A stretch of 10,510 nt of DNA from Comamonadaceae bacterium (GCA_947460165.1 CANHKH010000074.1:1-10510), one strand, 5' to 3'; numbered from the stretch's first letter, positions 1 to 6,976 are shown. A program made the numbers and translations. The notes: generated by a model not told the origin, from the sequence alone.

Positions 1-414
1 AAGGCCGGACGGGCCATCCCATTGCAAGATGCCCTCTCGCATGTGGCAGGTTATTGCATTGGCCTGGACATCACGCTCAGAGGCCCTGAGGAGCGCAGCC
101 TGCGCAAGTCGCCAGACACCTACACCGTGCTGGGGCCTTGCCTGGTCACAGCCGACGAGCTGGGCGACCCGAGCGCGCTGGAGTTGTCCTTGCATGTGGG
201 CGATGAACTCAGGCAGCAGGCCAACACCCGTGAATTGATTTTGGGGGTGGCCGAGCTCATTGTGTTTGCGTCCAGCTTTTACACCTTGCACCCGGGTGAT
301 GTGTTGATCACGGGCACGCCGCAGGGCGTGGGGCCCATCGTGGCCGGCGACACGCTGCATGCGCGCATCCAAGGAATAGGCGCCATGTCTGTGCGGGTGG
401 CGGCAGCGGCTTGA
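1..414 (+). CDS. Fumarylacetoacetate hydrolase (FAH) family protein, C-terminal part (5' end outside the window)
   Basis: The frame is open from the first base and ends at TGA 412-414, giving the last 137 residues of a longer protein. Family members are usually about 220 to 330 residues and cleave or isomerise acyl-pyruvate-type compounds, often in degradation of aromatic compounds, using a divalent metal. Visible family hallmarks are GLDIT, the RKSPDTYTVLGPCLVTADE stretch (a Lys followed by the GP..V substrate-loop region), and near the C-terminus SSFYTLHPGDVLITGTPQGVG, the conserved FAH glycine-rich loop. The metal-binding Glu residues would lie upstream of the window. The substrate cannot be told from this half; hydroxymuconate isomerase/hydratase-like and acylpyruvase activities are all possible. 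It converges on the Nudix gene across the repeat cluster. The family call is firm and the substrate unknown. Confidence 0.9.
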   Translation, partial: KAGRAIPLQDALSHVAGYCIGLDITLRGPEERSLRKSPDTYTVLGPCLVTADELGDPSALELSLHVGDELRQQANTRELILGVAELIVFASSFYTLHPGDVLITGTPQGVGPIVAGDTLHARIQGIGAMSVRVAAAA

Positions 415-433
415 TCGGACTGCCCGGGGGAAT

Positions 434-504
434 CCCCGAATTGCTCCCTCCCCGCTCTGGGGCTGGGGTGGCGCATCGCGATGCACCCTCTTTGCCTCAC
501 GCGT
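434..504 (+). repeat. G/C-rich intergenic repeat, direct copy A
   Basis: This copy begins with CCCCGAATTGCTCCCTCCCC (434-453), identical to 556-575. It continues with a CTCTGGGG core, a CATCGCG element (474-480) and ends in TTGCCTCACGCGT (492-504). The same elements occur in the same order in copy B about 122 to 127 bases downstream. The core can fold weakly (CCCC 450-453 with GGGG 459-462). No reading frame of credible composition covers it. Confidence 0.75.
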
Positions 505-510
505 GCCCCC

Positions 511-545
511 CTCCCCAGCCCTCCCCCCAGAGGGTGGAGGGAGCA
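511..545 (-). repeat. G/C-rich intergenic repeat, inverted core copy C
   Basis: Read on the - strand, this segment gives TGCTCCCTCC, then CCCTCTGGGG, then GAGGGCTGGGG, the same core as copies A and B but in opposite orientation. It sits between them, so A-C and C-B can pair as large stem-loops. It also has its own arms, CCCTCC (519-524) and GGAGGG (536-541). It lacks the CATCGCG and TTGCCTCACGCGT tail of the two direct copies. Confidence 0.65.
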
Positions 546-555
546 GGACAAAACT

Positions 556-631
556 CCCCGAATTGCTCCCTCCCCCTCTGGGGGAGGGCCGGGGTGGGGG
601 CATCGCGCAGCACCAGCCTTGCCTCACGCGT
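556..631 (+). repeat. G/C-rich intergenic repeat, direct copy B with perfect palindromic core
   Basis: This is the second direct copy, with the same 20-base head as copy A (556-575), CATCGCG at 601-607 and TTGCCTCACGCGT at 619-631. Its core is a perfect hairpin: CCCTCCCCC (568-576), loop TCT, GGGGGAGGG (580-588). The cluster lies between the converging ends of the FAH and Nudix genes, where a hairpin could limit read-through or protect 3' ends. There is no T-tract after the stem, so it is not a classical intrinsic terminator. It resembles the short palindromic REP-like repeats dispersed in many proteobacterial genomes. Confidence 0.75.
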
Positions 632-669
632 TCCCTTTTTCCCAAAGGAGCGAGGGAGCCAAGACAAGC

Positions 670-1473
670 TCAGGCCGACAGGCCGCCCAAGAACGCAGCC
701 AGCACCAAGGCCGCCTCCAAGGTAAAGCGCCCCTCTTCCAAGCGCTGCACCAGCTCTGAGGGATGCAAGCGCTCAAAGGCATGGACCTCGCCGTCTTGGT
801 TGCAAGGCACGACGCCCTCGGGCACGGTGCACGCATACCAATGCAAGGTCTCGCGCATATAGCCCATGCCGCCCGCATCCACAGTGGGCTGCTGCACCGA
901 CAGGCTGCCTCCCAAGCGCAGCTGCTGCAGCTGGCTCAGGTGCAAGCCGGCTTCCTCCCAGGTCTCGCGGGCCAAGGCACCTGCCAGGCCGTCATTCGCA
1001 CTGACCATGCCGCCCATCAGCGTGTCGTGCAGGCCCGGGTCATTGGGCTTGTCCAGGGCGCGCTGCTGCACCCACACAGACCCATCGGGGCACTGGCCCA
1101 CCAGGTGCACCGCCTGGGTCTGCAAGCCCAGCGGGCGCACCGCAGCGCGCTCAATCTGGCCAAGTTCGCGGCCCTCGTCATTGACCACCGACAAGAGCTC
1201 ATTGCGCCATGGCCCGGCCAGCTGCGCCTGGCGCATCAATTGCGCCAGCTCGGCCAAACCTGCCGAGTCCACTGCCGTGCAGTGCACTGGGGTGGATGAG
1301 ACTTCAAAAAACCGGCTGCCGCCCGCCTCGGCCAGGAGGCTGAGCCACTCGGGCTGCACCGAGCCCACGGCCTGGCCGCGCCAGCACAGCGCCAGCCTGG
1401 GGCGCGGCGGTGGCTGCCGGGCCTGAAGGGCCAGGCGCTGCAGCCACTGGGGCGACAAGCCCCGCTCGCTCAT
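670..1473 (-). CDS. Nudix hydrolase with DUF4743-like N-terminal region
   Basis: The 267-residue product probably hydrolyses a nucleoside-diphosphate-linked compound in the cytoplasm; the substrate is unknown. The Nudix box lies at residues 155-177: G155, five residues, D161, seven residues, then RETWEEAGL (169-177). This matches the consensus GX5EX7REUXEEXGU except that the first Glu is Asp. The metal-binding core R169-E170...E173-E174 is intact. The first ~120 residues, with a PWRNELLSVV stretch and a later ERAAVRPLG, resemble the DUF4743 region that precedes Nudix domains of the yeast Tnr3 C-terminal type. The ATG at 1473 was chosen because the frame upstream runs inside the preceding gene and the two genes would then be 7 bases apart; no strong ribosome site is visible. 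It probably shares a transcript with the oxidoreductase gene. Confidence 0.88.
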   Translation of the reverse strand: MSERGLSPQWLQRLALQARQPPPRPRLALCWRGQAVGSVQPEWLSLLAEAGGSRFFEVSSTPVHCTAVDSAGLAELAQLMRQAQLAGPWRNELLSVVNDEGRELGQIERAAVRPLGLQTQAVHLVGQCPDGSVWVQQRALDKPNDPGLHDTLMGGMVSANDGLAGALARETWEEAGLHLSQLQQLRLGGSLSVQQPTVDAGGMGYMRETLHWYACTVPEGVVPCNQDGEVHAFERLHPSELVQRLEEGRFTLEAALVLAAFLGGLSA

Positions 1474-1480
1474 GGATGGA

Positions 1481-2476
1481 TCATGGAATGAGGATGGTGC
1501 AGCCCGTGGTCTTGCGCGCTTCGAGGTCGCGGTGGGCGTTTGCCACATCGGCCAAGGCGTATTGCTGGTCTATCTGTATCTTCACTTGCCCGCTGGCGAC
1601 CATGGCAAACAACTCGTCGGCAATCGACTGGCTGGCCTCGCGCGTGGCCAAGTGGGTGAACAAGGTGGGGCGGGTGGCGTACAAGGAGCCCTTGCCGGCC
1701 AGCACATTGATGTCAAAGGGCGGCACCTTGCCCGAGGCGTTGCCAAAGTTGGCAATCAAACCAAAAGGGCGCAAGCAGTCCAGCGACTTCATGAAGGTGT
1801 CGGCCCCCACCGAGTCATACACCACCTTGACGCCTTGGCCGCCTGTGATGTCTTTGACGCGGGCGACAAAGTCTTCTTTGGCGTAGTTGATGACGTGGCT
1901 GGCACCATGGGCCTTGGCCATGGCGCATTTTTCATCCGAGCCGGCCGTGCCAATGAGCTGCAAGCCCAGGGCGCGCGCCATTTGGCAAGCGATCAGGCCC
2001 ACGCCGCCAGCGGCCGCATGAAAGAGCACAAAGTCGCCCGCCTGCAAGCCCGCCTGCGGCAAGGTGCGGCGCAGCAGGTAGTGCGCGGTGATGCCCTTGA
2101 GCATCATGGCGGCACCGGTTTCAAAAGAAATGGCGTCTGGCAACTTGCATACCGTGCGCGCGGGCATGACGCGGGCCTCGCAATAGCTGCCGGGCGGCTG
2201 GCTGGCGTAGGCCGCGCGGTCGCCCACTTGCAGGTGCGTCACGCCCTCGCCCACGGCTTCAACCACGCCAGAGGCTTCCATGCCCATGCTCAGCGGCAAG
2301 GGCATGGCATACATGCCTGTGCGCTGGTAGACGTCGATGTAATTCAGGCCCACGGCCTTGTGGCGAATGCGAATCTCACCAGGCCCGGGCTCGCCCACGG
2401 GGGCGTCCACCAGTTTCATTTGCTCGGGGCCGCCGAACTGCTCAATGCGCACCAGCTTGCTTGTCATTGGACTCAT
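1481..2476 (-). CDS. NAD(P)H:quinone oxidoreductase, zeta-crystallin type (MDR superfamily)
   Basis: The 331-residue product is the normal length for QOR-type enzymes, which reduce quinones by one electron with NADPH and belong to the zinc-free branch of the medium-chain dehydrogenase/reductase superfamily. Visible features are the GroES-like N-terminal part with GLNYIDVYQRTGMY (residues 43-56), the Rossmann glycine motif AAAGGVG (154-160), an acidic/amide turn after the second strand (AGSDEK, 178-183), and VVYDSVG (218-224). The Cys/His zinc ligands of alcohol dehydrogenases are absent, as expected. ATG 2476 is chosen over an upstream in-frame ATG at 2524 because AGGAG (2486-2490) lies 9 bases before it; ATG 2467 is a possible internal alternative. 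It is divergent from the EamA gene and co-directional with the Nudix gene. Confidence 0.93.
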   Translation of the reverse strand: MSPMTSKLVRIEQFGGPEQMKLVDAPVGEPGPGEIRIRHKAVGLNYIDVYQRTGMYAMPLPLSMGMEASGVVEAVGEGVTHLQVGDRAAYASQPPGSYCEARVMPARTVCKLPDAISFETGAAMMLKGITAHYLLRRTLPQAGLQAGDFVLFHAAAGGVGLIACQMARALGLQLIGTAGSDEKCAMAKAHGASHVINYAKEDFVARVKDITGGQGVKVVYDSVGADTFMKSLDCLRPFGLIANFGNASGKVPPFDINVLAGKGSLYATRPTLFTHLATREASQSIADELFAMVASGQVKIQIDQQYALADVANAHRDLEARKTTGCTILIP

Positions 2477-2485
2477 TTTTTCGAT

Positions 2486-2490
2486 CTCCT
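2486..2490 (-). promoter_or_regulatory. Ribosome binding site that fixes the quinone oxidoreductase start
   Basis: On the - strand AGGAG is followed by nine bases (ATCGAAAAA) and ATG at 2476. It argues against the longer frame beginning at 2524, whose extra residues do not resemble the family. Confidence 0.75.
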
Positions 2491-2538
2491 GTTTTGAATG
2501 GAATGGGCTTGCCTTCAGGCTCACAGCGCTGCGACAGC

Positions 2539-2583
2539 CGCGATGGTGACACGAAACGGCCCGGCTCGCCGGACGCCATCGCG
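2539..2583. promoter_or_regulatory. Perfect 8-base inverted repeat in the divergent oxidoreductase/transporter spacer
   Basis: CGCGATGG (2539-2546) is matched by CCATCGCG (2576-2583) across 29 bases. The interior contains a smaller GC-rich inversion (CCGG...CCGG). The spacer (2477-2638) must hold promoters for both divergent genes, so this could be an operator or a 5'-leader hairpin. I could not identify convincing -35/-10 pairs on either strand. Its regulatory role is inference. Confidence 0.35.
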
Positions 2584-2638
2584 ACTAAGAAACGAGCACG
2601 CAAGAACCAAACAGTGACGAAGTCGCTACAGTCCTGCC

Positions 2639-3538
2639 ATGTCTGCACGCCTGTCACCCTCCACCTTGGTCTTGCTCACCCTGCCACCCCTGCTGTGGGC
2701 TGGCAATTCCATGGTGGGCCGGTGGATCCACGAGCAGGTGCCGCCCATGACGCTGAACCTGCTGCGCTGGGCCCTGGCTTTTTTGATTTTGCTGCCACTG
2801 GCGCACCGCGTGCTTAGACCGGGCAGCGTGCTGTGGCCGCTGTGGCGGCGCATGGCGGTGCTGGGCCTGCTCAGCATTGGCGCCTACAACACGCTGCAGT
2901 ACCTGGCCTTGCAAACCTCCACGCCCATCAACGTCACGCTGGTGGCGTCCTCCATGCCGGTGTGGATGCTGATCATGGGCCGCTTGTTCCACGCCGAGCC
3001 CGTGCGCGGCCGGCAAATCGCTGGCGCCTTGCTGTCCATCGCTGGCGTGGTGCTGGTGCTCAGCCGGGGCGAGTGGGAGGTGTTGACGCAGTTCCGGCTG
3101 GTGCCTGGCGACGGCTACGTGCTGCTGGCCACCATGGCCTGGGCGGTCTACAGCTGGATGCTGGCGCGGCCCGTGGAGCCGGCCGAGTTGCGCGGCGACT
3201 GGGCGGCTTTTTTGATGGGCCAGGTCTTGTTTGGCCTGGGCTGGTCGGCCTTGTTTGCCGGGGCCGAATGGGCGCTCACGCCGGCACACATCGCCTGGAG
3301 CTGGCCGGTGGCCGCCGCCATTGCATTTATTGCCGTGGGTCCGGCGGTGGTGTCCTACCGCTGCTGGGGCGCGGGCATCCAACGCGTGGGGCCGCAGCTG
3401 GCGGGGTTTTTTGCCAACCTCACGCCGCTGTTTGCCGCCCTCATGTCCACGTATTTTCTCAATGAGGCGCCGCGCCTGTACCACCTGCTGGCTTTTGTGC
3501 TCATTGTGGGTGGGATTGTGGTGTCTTCCAAGCGCTGA
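2639..3538 (+). CDS. EamA-type (drug/metabolite transporter superfamily) permease
   Basis: The 299-residue protein is an inner-membrane transporter with two EamA repeats (about residues 8-142 and 158-297) and roughly ten hydrophobic helices. The first repeat opens with LLWAGNSMVGRWI and LNLLRWALAF, the usual pattern of a W-x-[SN] helix followed by an R-W helix. The second closes with GPQLAGFFANLTPLFAAL and LNEAP...LLAFVLIVGGIVV, the classic P/E/G pattern ending DMT permeases. Both repeats keep the acidic residue after the fourth helix (E120 and E276). These proteins export or import small metabolites and substrate cannot be read from sequence. ATG 2639 has no good ribosome site, but the next in-frame Met lies inside the first helix region. 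Its end faces the SDR gene 38 bases away. Confidence 0.92.
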   Translation: MSARLSPSTLVLLTLPPLLWAGNSMVGRWIHEQVPPMTLNLLRWALAFLILLPLAHRVLRPGSVLWPLWRRMAVLGLLSIGAYNTLQYLALQTSTPINVTLVASSMPVWMLIMGRLFHAEPVRGRQIAGALLSIAGVVLVLSRGEWEVLTQFRLVPGDGYVLLATMAWAVYSWMLARPVEPAELRGDWAAFLMGQVLFGLGWSALFAGAEWALTPAHIAWSWPVAAAIAFIAVGPAVVSYRCWGAGIQRVGPQLAGFFANLTPLFAALMSTYFLNEAPRLYHLLAFVLIVGGIVVSSKR

Positions 3539-3576
3539 GCCGCTGGCACGGCACACCCCCAAAAACCCGCAAGCGC

Positions 3577-4365
3577 TCAGAAAGTCCCTGGGTAGGCCCC
3601 GCCGTCGAGCAACACATTTTGGCCCGTGAAGTAGCTCGCCTGCTGGCTGCACAAGAAAGCGCAGAACTGGCCAAACTCCTCGGGCGTGCCAAAGCGCTGG
3701 GCGGGCACGGACTTGCGGCGGGCGTCGGTCACCTGGTCCACGCTTTGGCCGCTTTTCTCGGCGTTGGTGGCAAAGTTGCTTTTGAGGCGGTCGGTGTAAA
3801 ACGCACCGGGCATCAAGTTGTTCACCGTCACGCCTTGCGCCGCAATTTTGCTGCGCGCCAGCCCCGCCACAAAACCCGTGAGACCCGAACGGGCGCCGTT
3901 GGACAGGCCCAAAATATCAATCGGCGCCTTCACGGCGCTGGAGGTGATGTTGACGATGCGGCCAAAGCCACGCGCGGCCATGCCATCCACCGTGGCCTTG
4001 ATCAGCTCAATGGGCGTGAGCATATTGGCGTCCATGGCCTTGATCCAGGTGTCGCGGTCCCATTGCCTGAAGTCGCCCGGGGGCGGCCCGCCCGCGTTGG
4101 TGACCACGATGTCAAACTCTTTTCTCAGCGCAAACACCATGGCGCGGCCCGCGCTGCTGGTGATGTCGGCGGCCAGCGCCTGCACCTGCGCGCCGGCACT
4201 GGCCTGGGTTTGAAGTTGACCAGCGGCGTTCTGGAGCGCCTCTGCGCCCCGCGCAACGATGAGCACATTCACCCCTTCTTTGACCAAGGCCTGCGCGCAG
4301 CCATGGCCCAAACCCTTGCTCGCGCCGCACACCAGCGCCCACTTGCCTGCAATGCCTAAATCCAT
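3577..4365 (-). CDS. SDR-fold oxidoreductase with non-canonical catalytic residues
   Basis: The 262-residue product has the classical short-chain dehydrogenase/reductase layout. It shows a glycine-rich nucleotide motif G14-ASK-G18-L-G20, AADIT (residues 65-69), NAG (90-92), Asn114 at the tetrad Asn position, Ser142/143 at the catalytic Ser, a PG turn (186-187) and a C-terminal TGQNVLLDGGAYPGTF. Where YxxxK is expected, the sequence is LSNGARSGL, so alignment puts Ser155 for Tyr and Arg159 for Lys. A related SDR subgroup annotated as beta-ketoacyl-ACP reductase-like is known to lack a perfect tetrad, so this is likely a lineage feature rather than decay. GGAGA six bases before ATG 4365 supports the start. 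It is 33 bases downstream of the second EamA gene, so probably co-transcribed. Substrate unknown. Confidence 0.88.
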   Translation of the reverse strand: MDLGIAGKWALVCGASKGLGHGCAQALVKEGVNVLIVARGAEALQNAAGQLQTQASAGAQVQALAADITSSAGRAMVFALRKEFDIVVTNAGGPPPGDFRQWDRDTWIKAMDANMLTPIELIKATVDGMAARGFGRIVNITSSAVKAPIDILGLSNGARSGLTGFVAGLARSKIAAQGVTVNNLMPGAFYTDRLKSNFATNAEKSGQSVDQVTDARRKSVPAQRFGTPEEFGQFCAFLCSQQASYFTGQNVLLDGGAYPGTF

Positions 4366-4398
4366 GAAATTTCTCCAAATTGCCTGTTGAAATGCCTG

Positions 4399-5328
4399 TC
4401 AATCGGGCAAGGGCGTCGCCTTGCTCCGGGTGAACACATAAATACCCGCCAGCACCAAGACCGTCCCGCCCAACACCCATGGCGTCAAGGGCTCGCCCAG
4501 CAGCAAGGCCCCCATCATCATGGTCGAGAGGGGCCCTATCATGCCGACCTGCGACACCAGCGCCGGTCCCAAGCGCTCCATGGCCATCATGATCATGAGC
4601 ACGGGCGCGACAGTGCACACCAAGGCATTGATCAGAGACAAACCCAAGACCTCGGGCCCCACCATCGCCGCCGAGAGGGGCCGCAGCACGATGAACTGCA
4701 GCACACAACACAGGCAAGCCACCGAGGTGGCCAGGCCCACCAGCCGCAAAGAGCCCAGGCGCTGCACCAACTCACCGCTGTAGACCAGGTAAACGGCATA
4801 GCTCAGCACGCTGGCAAAAACCAGGGCCGCGCCCAGCACGGCGTGCTGGCCTTGCAGCTGTATCTCGTGCGCAAACACCAGCACCACGCCGGCGTAACTC
4901 AGAGACAGGCCCAAGATCTGCCAGCCGGTGATGCGGCGCTTGAAAAACAGCAGGCCCAAGATCAGCACCAAGGTGGGGTTGAGGTACAGGATCAAGCGTT
5001 CCAAAGACGCCGAGATGTACTGCAAGCCCAAAAAATCCAAAAAACTAGACAGGTAGTAGCCCACCACGCCCAAAAACACCACGCTCAATTGGTCACGGCG
5101 GCTCAGGCGCGCTTGGCCGCGGCCAGCCCACCAGGCCATGGCCACAAAAAAAGGCAGGGCAAACAGCATGCGAAACATGATGAGCGTGACCGCGTCCACG
5201 CCGTGGCGATAAGCCAGTTTGACAATGATGGCCTTGCCACTGAAAGCGATGGCGCCCAAAGCCGCCAAGCCCAGGCCGGCGGCACGGCCGCTGCCCGCGA
5301 CATGGGTCTGGGTCAATGGCGTGCTCAT
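4399..5328 (-). CDS. EamA-type (DMT superfamily) permease, second copy in the window
   Basis: The 309-residue inner-membrane protein has two EamA repeats (about residues 17-152 and 162-300) and about ten hydrophobic segments. The first repeat contains GAIAFSGKAIIVKLAY, TLIMFRMLFALPFF and the helix pair ISASLERLILYLNPTLVLIL. The second contains GPALVSQVGMIGPLSTMMMG and LLGEPLTPWVLGG. The acidic residue normally found after the fourth helix is present in the second repeat (E279), but the first repeat has FFKRRITGWQ there, with only basic residues. It is not a close duplicate of the 2639-3538 permease. The start at 5328 gives a short polar N-terminus before helix 1; no strong ribosome site is seen. 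Transcription must start in 5329-5396, because a strong terminator sits just upstream. The SDR gene follows. Confidence 0.9.
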   Translation of the reverse strand: MSTPLTQTHVAGSGRAAGLGLAALGAIAFSGKAIIVKLAYRHGVDAVTLIMFRMLFALPFFVAMAWWAGRGQARLSRRDQLSVVFLGVVGYYLSSFLDFLGLQYISASLERLILYLNPTLVLILGLLFFKRRITGWQILGLSLSYAGVVLVFAHEIQLQGQHAVLGAALVFASVLSYAVYLVYSGELVQRLGSLRLVGLATSVACLCCVLQFIVLRPLSAAMVGPEVLGLSLINALVCTVAPVLMIMMAMERLGPALVSQVGMIGPLSTMMMGALLLGEPLTPWVLGGTVLVLAGIYVFTRSKATPLPD

Positions 5329-5396
5329 CGCATCATTGTCTCAGGGCCTTCAAACCAAACTGCATCAAGGCCAGGTGTCGGGCTGTTGGGACATGC

Positions 5397-5422
5397 AAAA
5401 AGGCGCCCGAAGGCGCCTTTTT
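5397..5422 (-). terminator. Rho-independent terminator of the tctB-tctA operon
   Basis: The element is AAAAA (5397-5401), GGCGCC (5402-5407), CGAA, GGCGCC (5412-5417), TTTTT (5418-5422). In - strand RNA the 6-pair GC stem closes a UUCG loop, the very stable tetraloop, and is followed by five U. It begins 18 bases beyond the tctA stop codon, so it most likely terminates that operon. The symmetric A and T tracts mean it could also work for + strand transcripts, but no + strand gene ends here. Confidence 0.92.
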
Positions 5423-5440
5423 GGCCGAAATCGACATGAA

Positions 5441-6952
5441 TCACTCTTCGACAAAAGCCTCTTCACGTTTGCTCTTGATCGCTGGCAGCATCACAATGAC
5501 CAGCAGCAAGGCAGCGACCGCCAGCAAGCTGGCCGACAACGGACGGGTGACAAACACGCTCCAGTCGCCGCGAGACAGCAGCATGGCGCGGCGCAGGTTT
5601 TCTTCCATCATGGGACCCAAAATAAATCCCAAGAGCAAAGGCGCAGGCTCGGCCCCGAGTTTGATGAAGAGGTAGCCAATCACGCCGAAAATCGCCACCA
5701 TCCAAATGTCAAAGGTGTTGTTGTTGGTGGAGTACACACCAATGGCACAAAACAACACAATGGCCGGGAACAGCCAGCGGTAGGGCACAGACAGCAGCTT
5801 GATCCACATGCCAATCAAGGGCAGGTTCAGGATCACCAGCATGGCGTTGCCAATCCACATGGAGGCAATCAGTCCCCAGAACAGCTCGGGGTTGCTGGTC
5901 ATCACCTGCGGGCCGGGTTGGATATTGTGGATGGTCATGGCACCCACCATCAGCGCCATCACGGCGTTGGGGGGAATGCCCAGGGTCAGCAAGGGAATGA
6001 ACGAAGTTTGCGAGCCCGCATTGTTGGCCGACTCGGGCGCCGCCACGCCGCGGATGTTGCCTTGACCGAAAGGCACTTCGCCCGCACGAAGCTTGGTCTT
6101 TTTCTCAATGGTGTAAGCCGCAAATGCCGCCAACAAGGCACCACCGCCAGGCAAAATGCCCAATATGGATCCAATGGCCGTGCCCCGCAGGACCGCAGGA
6201 ATCATGTTGGTGAAGTCTTCGCGGGTGGGCATGAGGCCGGTGACCTTGGCCGTGAAGACCTCGCGGTCGGTCTCGTCCTTGCCCAGGTTCATGATGATCT
6301 CGCCGTAGCCGAACACGCCCATGGCAATCACAATAAAACCAATGCCGTCGGTCAACTCAGGCACGCCAAAGCTAAAACGCGCCACGCCGGAGTTCACGTC
6401 GGTGCCCACCAGGCCGAGCAACAAGCCCAGCAAAATCATGCACACGGCCTTGATCAGCGAGCCCGAGGCCAGCACCACGGCACCGATCAAGCCCAGCACC
6501 ATCAGCGAGAAGTACTCGGCAGGACCGAACTTGAAGGCGACCTCAGTCAGCGGCGCGGCAAAGGCAGCCAAAATCAAGGTGCCCACGCAACCGGCAAAAA
6601 AGGAACCCAAGCCGGCTGCTGCCAGCGCCGGGCCCGCTCGGCCTTTGCGGGCCATTTGGTAGCCGTCAATCACCGTCACCACCGAGGAAGACTCCCCCGG
6701 CAAGTTAACCAAAATGGCCGTGGTCGAGCCGCCGTATTGCGCGCCGTAGTAAATACCAGCCAGCATGATGAGCGCAGACACCGGCGGCAAGGCGTAGGTG
6801 GCGGGCAGCAGCATGGCGATGGTGGCCACCGGGCCAATGCCGGGCAACACGCCGATGAGGGTGCCCAACACGCAGCCAATCAAGGCATAAAGCAGGTTGA
6901 TGGGCGTGAAAGCCACGCCAAAACCCAGAGAGAGATTTGCAATCAGATCCAT
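5441..6952 (-). CDS. tctA: Tripartite tricarboxylate transporter large permease subunit TctA
   Basis: The 503-residue protein has the full usual length of TctA, the 12-helix-type channel subunit of TTT uptake systems that import citrate-like or other carboxylates with a periplasmic TctC (Bug-type) receptor. Diagnostic segments are GTLIGVLPGIGP (residues 30-41), GIYYGAQYGGSTTAILVNLP (66-85), and a second, internally repeated version with GSILGILPGGG (261-271), NAGSQTSFIPLLTLGIP (311-327) and HNIQPGPQV (342-350). The C-terminus is short and charged (KSKREEAFVEE). AGGAC nine bases before ATG 6952 supports the start. It follows tctB by 24 bases and ends at the terminator, so tctB-tctA is a two-gene operon. 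No tctC is present in the window. Substrate cannot be predicted from TctA alone. Confidence 0.96.
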   Translation of the reverse strand: MDLIANLSLGFGVAFTPINLLYALIGCVLGTLIGVLPGIGPVATIAMLLPATYALPPVSALIMLAGIYYGAQYGGSTTAILVNLPGESSSVVTVIDGYQMARKGRAGPALAAAGLGSFFAGCVGTLILAAFAAPLTEVAFKFGPAEYFSLMVLGLIGAVVLASGSLIKAVCMILLGLLLGLVGTDVNSGVARFSFGVPELTDGIGFIVIAMGVFGYGEIIMNLGKDETDREVFTAKVTGLMPTREDFTNMIPAVLRGTAIGSILGILPGGGALLAAFAAYTIEKKTKLRAGEVPFGQGNIRGVAAPESANNAGSQTSFIPLLTLGIPPNAVMALMVGAMTIHNIQPGPQVMTSNPELFWGLIASMWIGNAMLVILNLPLIGMWIKLLSVPYRWLFPAIVLFCAIGVYSTNNNTFDIWMVAIFGVIGYLFIKLGAEPAPLLLGFILGPMMEENLRRAMLLSRGDWSVFVTRPLSASLLAVAALLLVIVMLPAIKSKREEAFVEE

Positions 6953-6976
6953 GTTCTTGTGTCCTGTTGACCGGGG

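Noticed and set aside
425..438. Possible terminator hairpin CGGGG-GAAT-CCCCG after the FAH gene
   Set aside because: The stem is only five pairs and no T-tract follows, so it is too weak to call; the adjacent repeats may serve instead.
415..669. Small proteins encoded in the repeat cluster (open frames of about 90 to 120 codons)
   Set aside because: They consist mostly of Pro, Arg, Ser and Gly from the G/C-rich repeats, lack ribosome sites and run into the antisense of the Nudix gene.
1472..2497. A 341-codon open frame on the + strand opposite the quinone oxidoreductase
   Set aside because: It mirrors the oxidoreductase gene almost exactly and its product has no family features, whereas the - strand product has clear MDR motifs.
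3535..3580. Inverted CTGAGC/GCTCAG pair between the converging EamA and SDR gene ends
   Set aside because: The arms are only 6 bases, 34 bases apart, partly inside the stop codons, and lack T-tracts; likely chance.
4387..5439. A 350-codon Gln/His-rich open frame on the + strand
   Set aside because: It is antisense to the EamA gene and even runs through the terminator, with no ribosome site or recognisable domain.
5219..6970. A 583-codon open frame on the + strand, antisense to tctA
   Set aside because: Its translation is dominated by His, Gln, Arg and Gly with no domain pattern, as expected for the reverse frame of a GC-rich membrane-protein gene. The - strand frame encodes an unmistakable full-length TctA.
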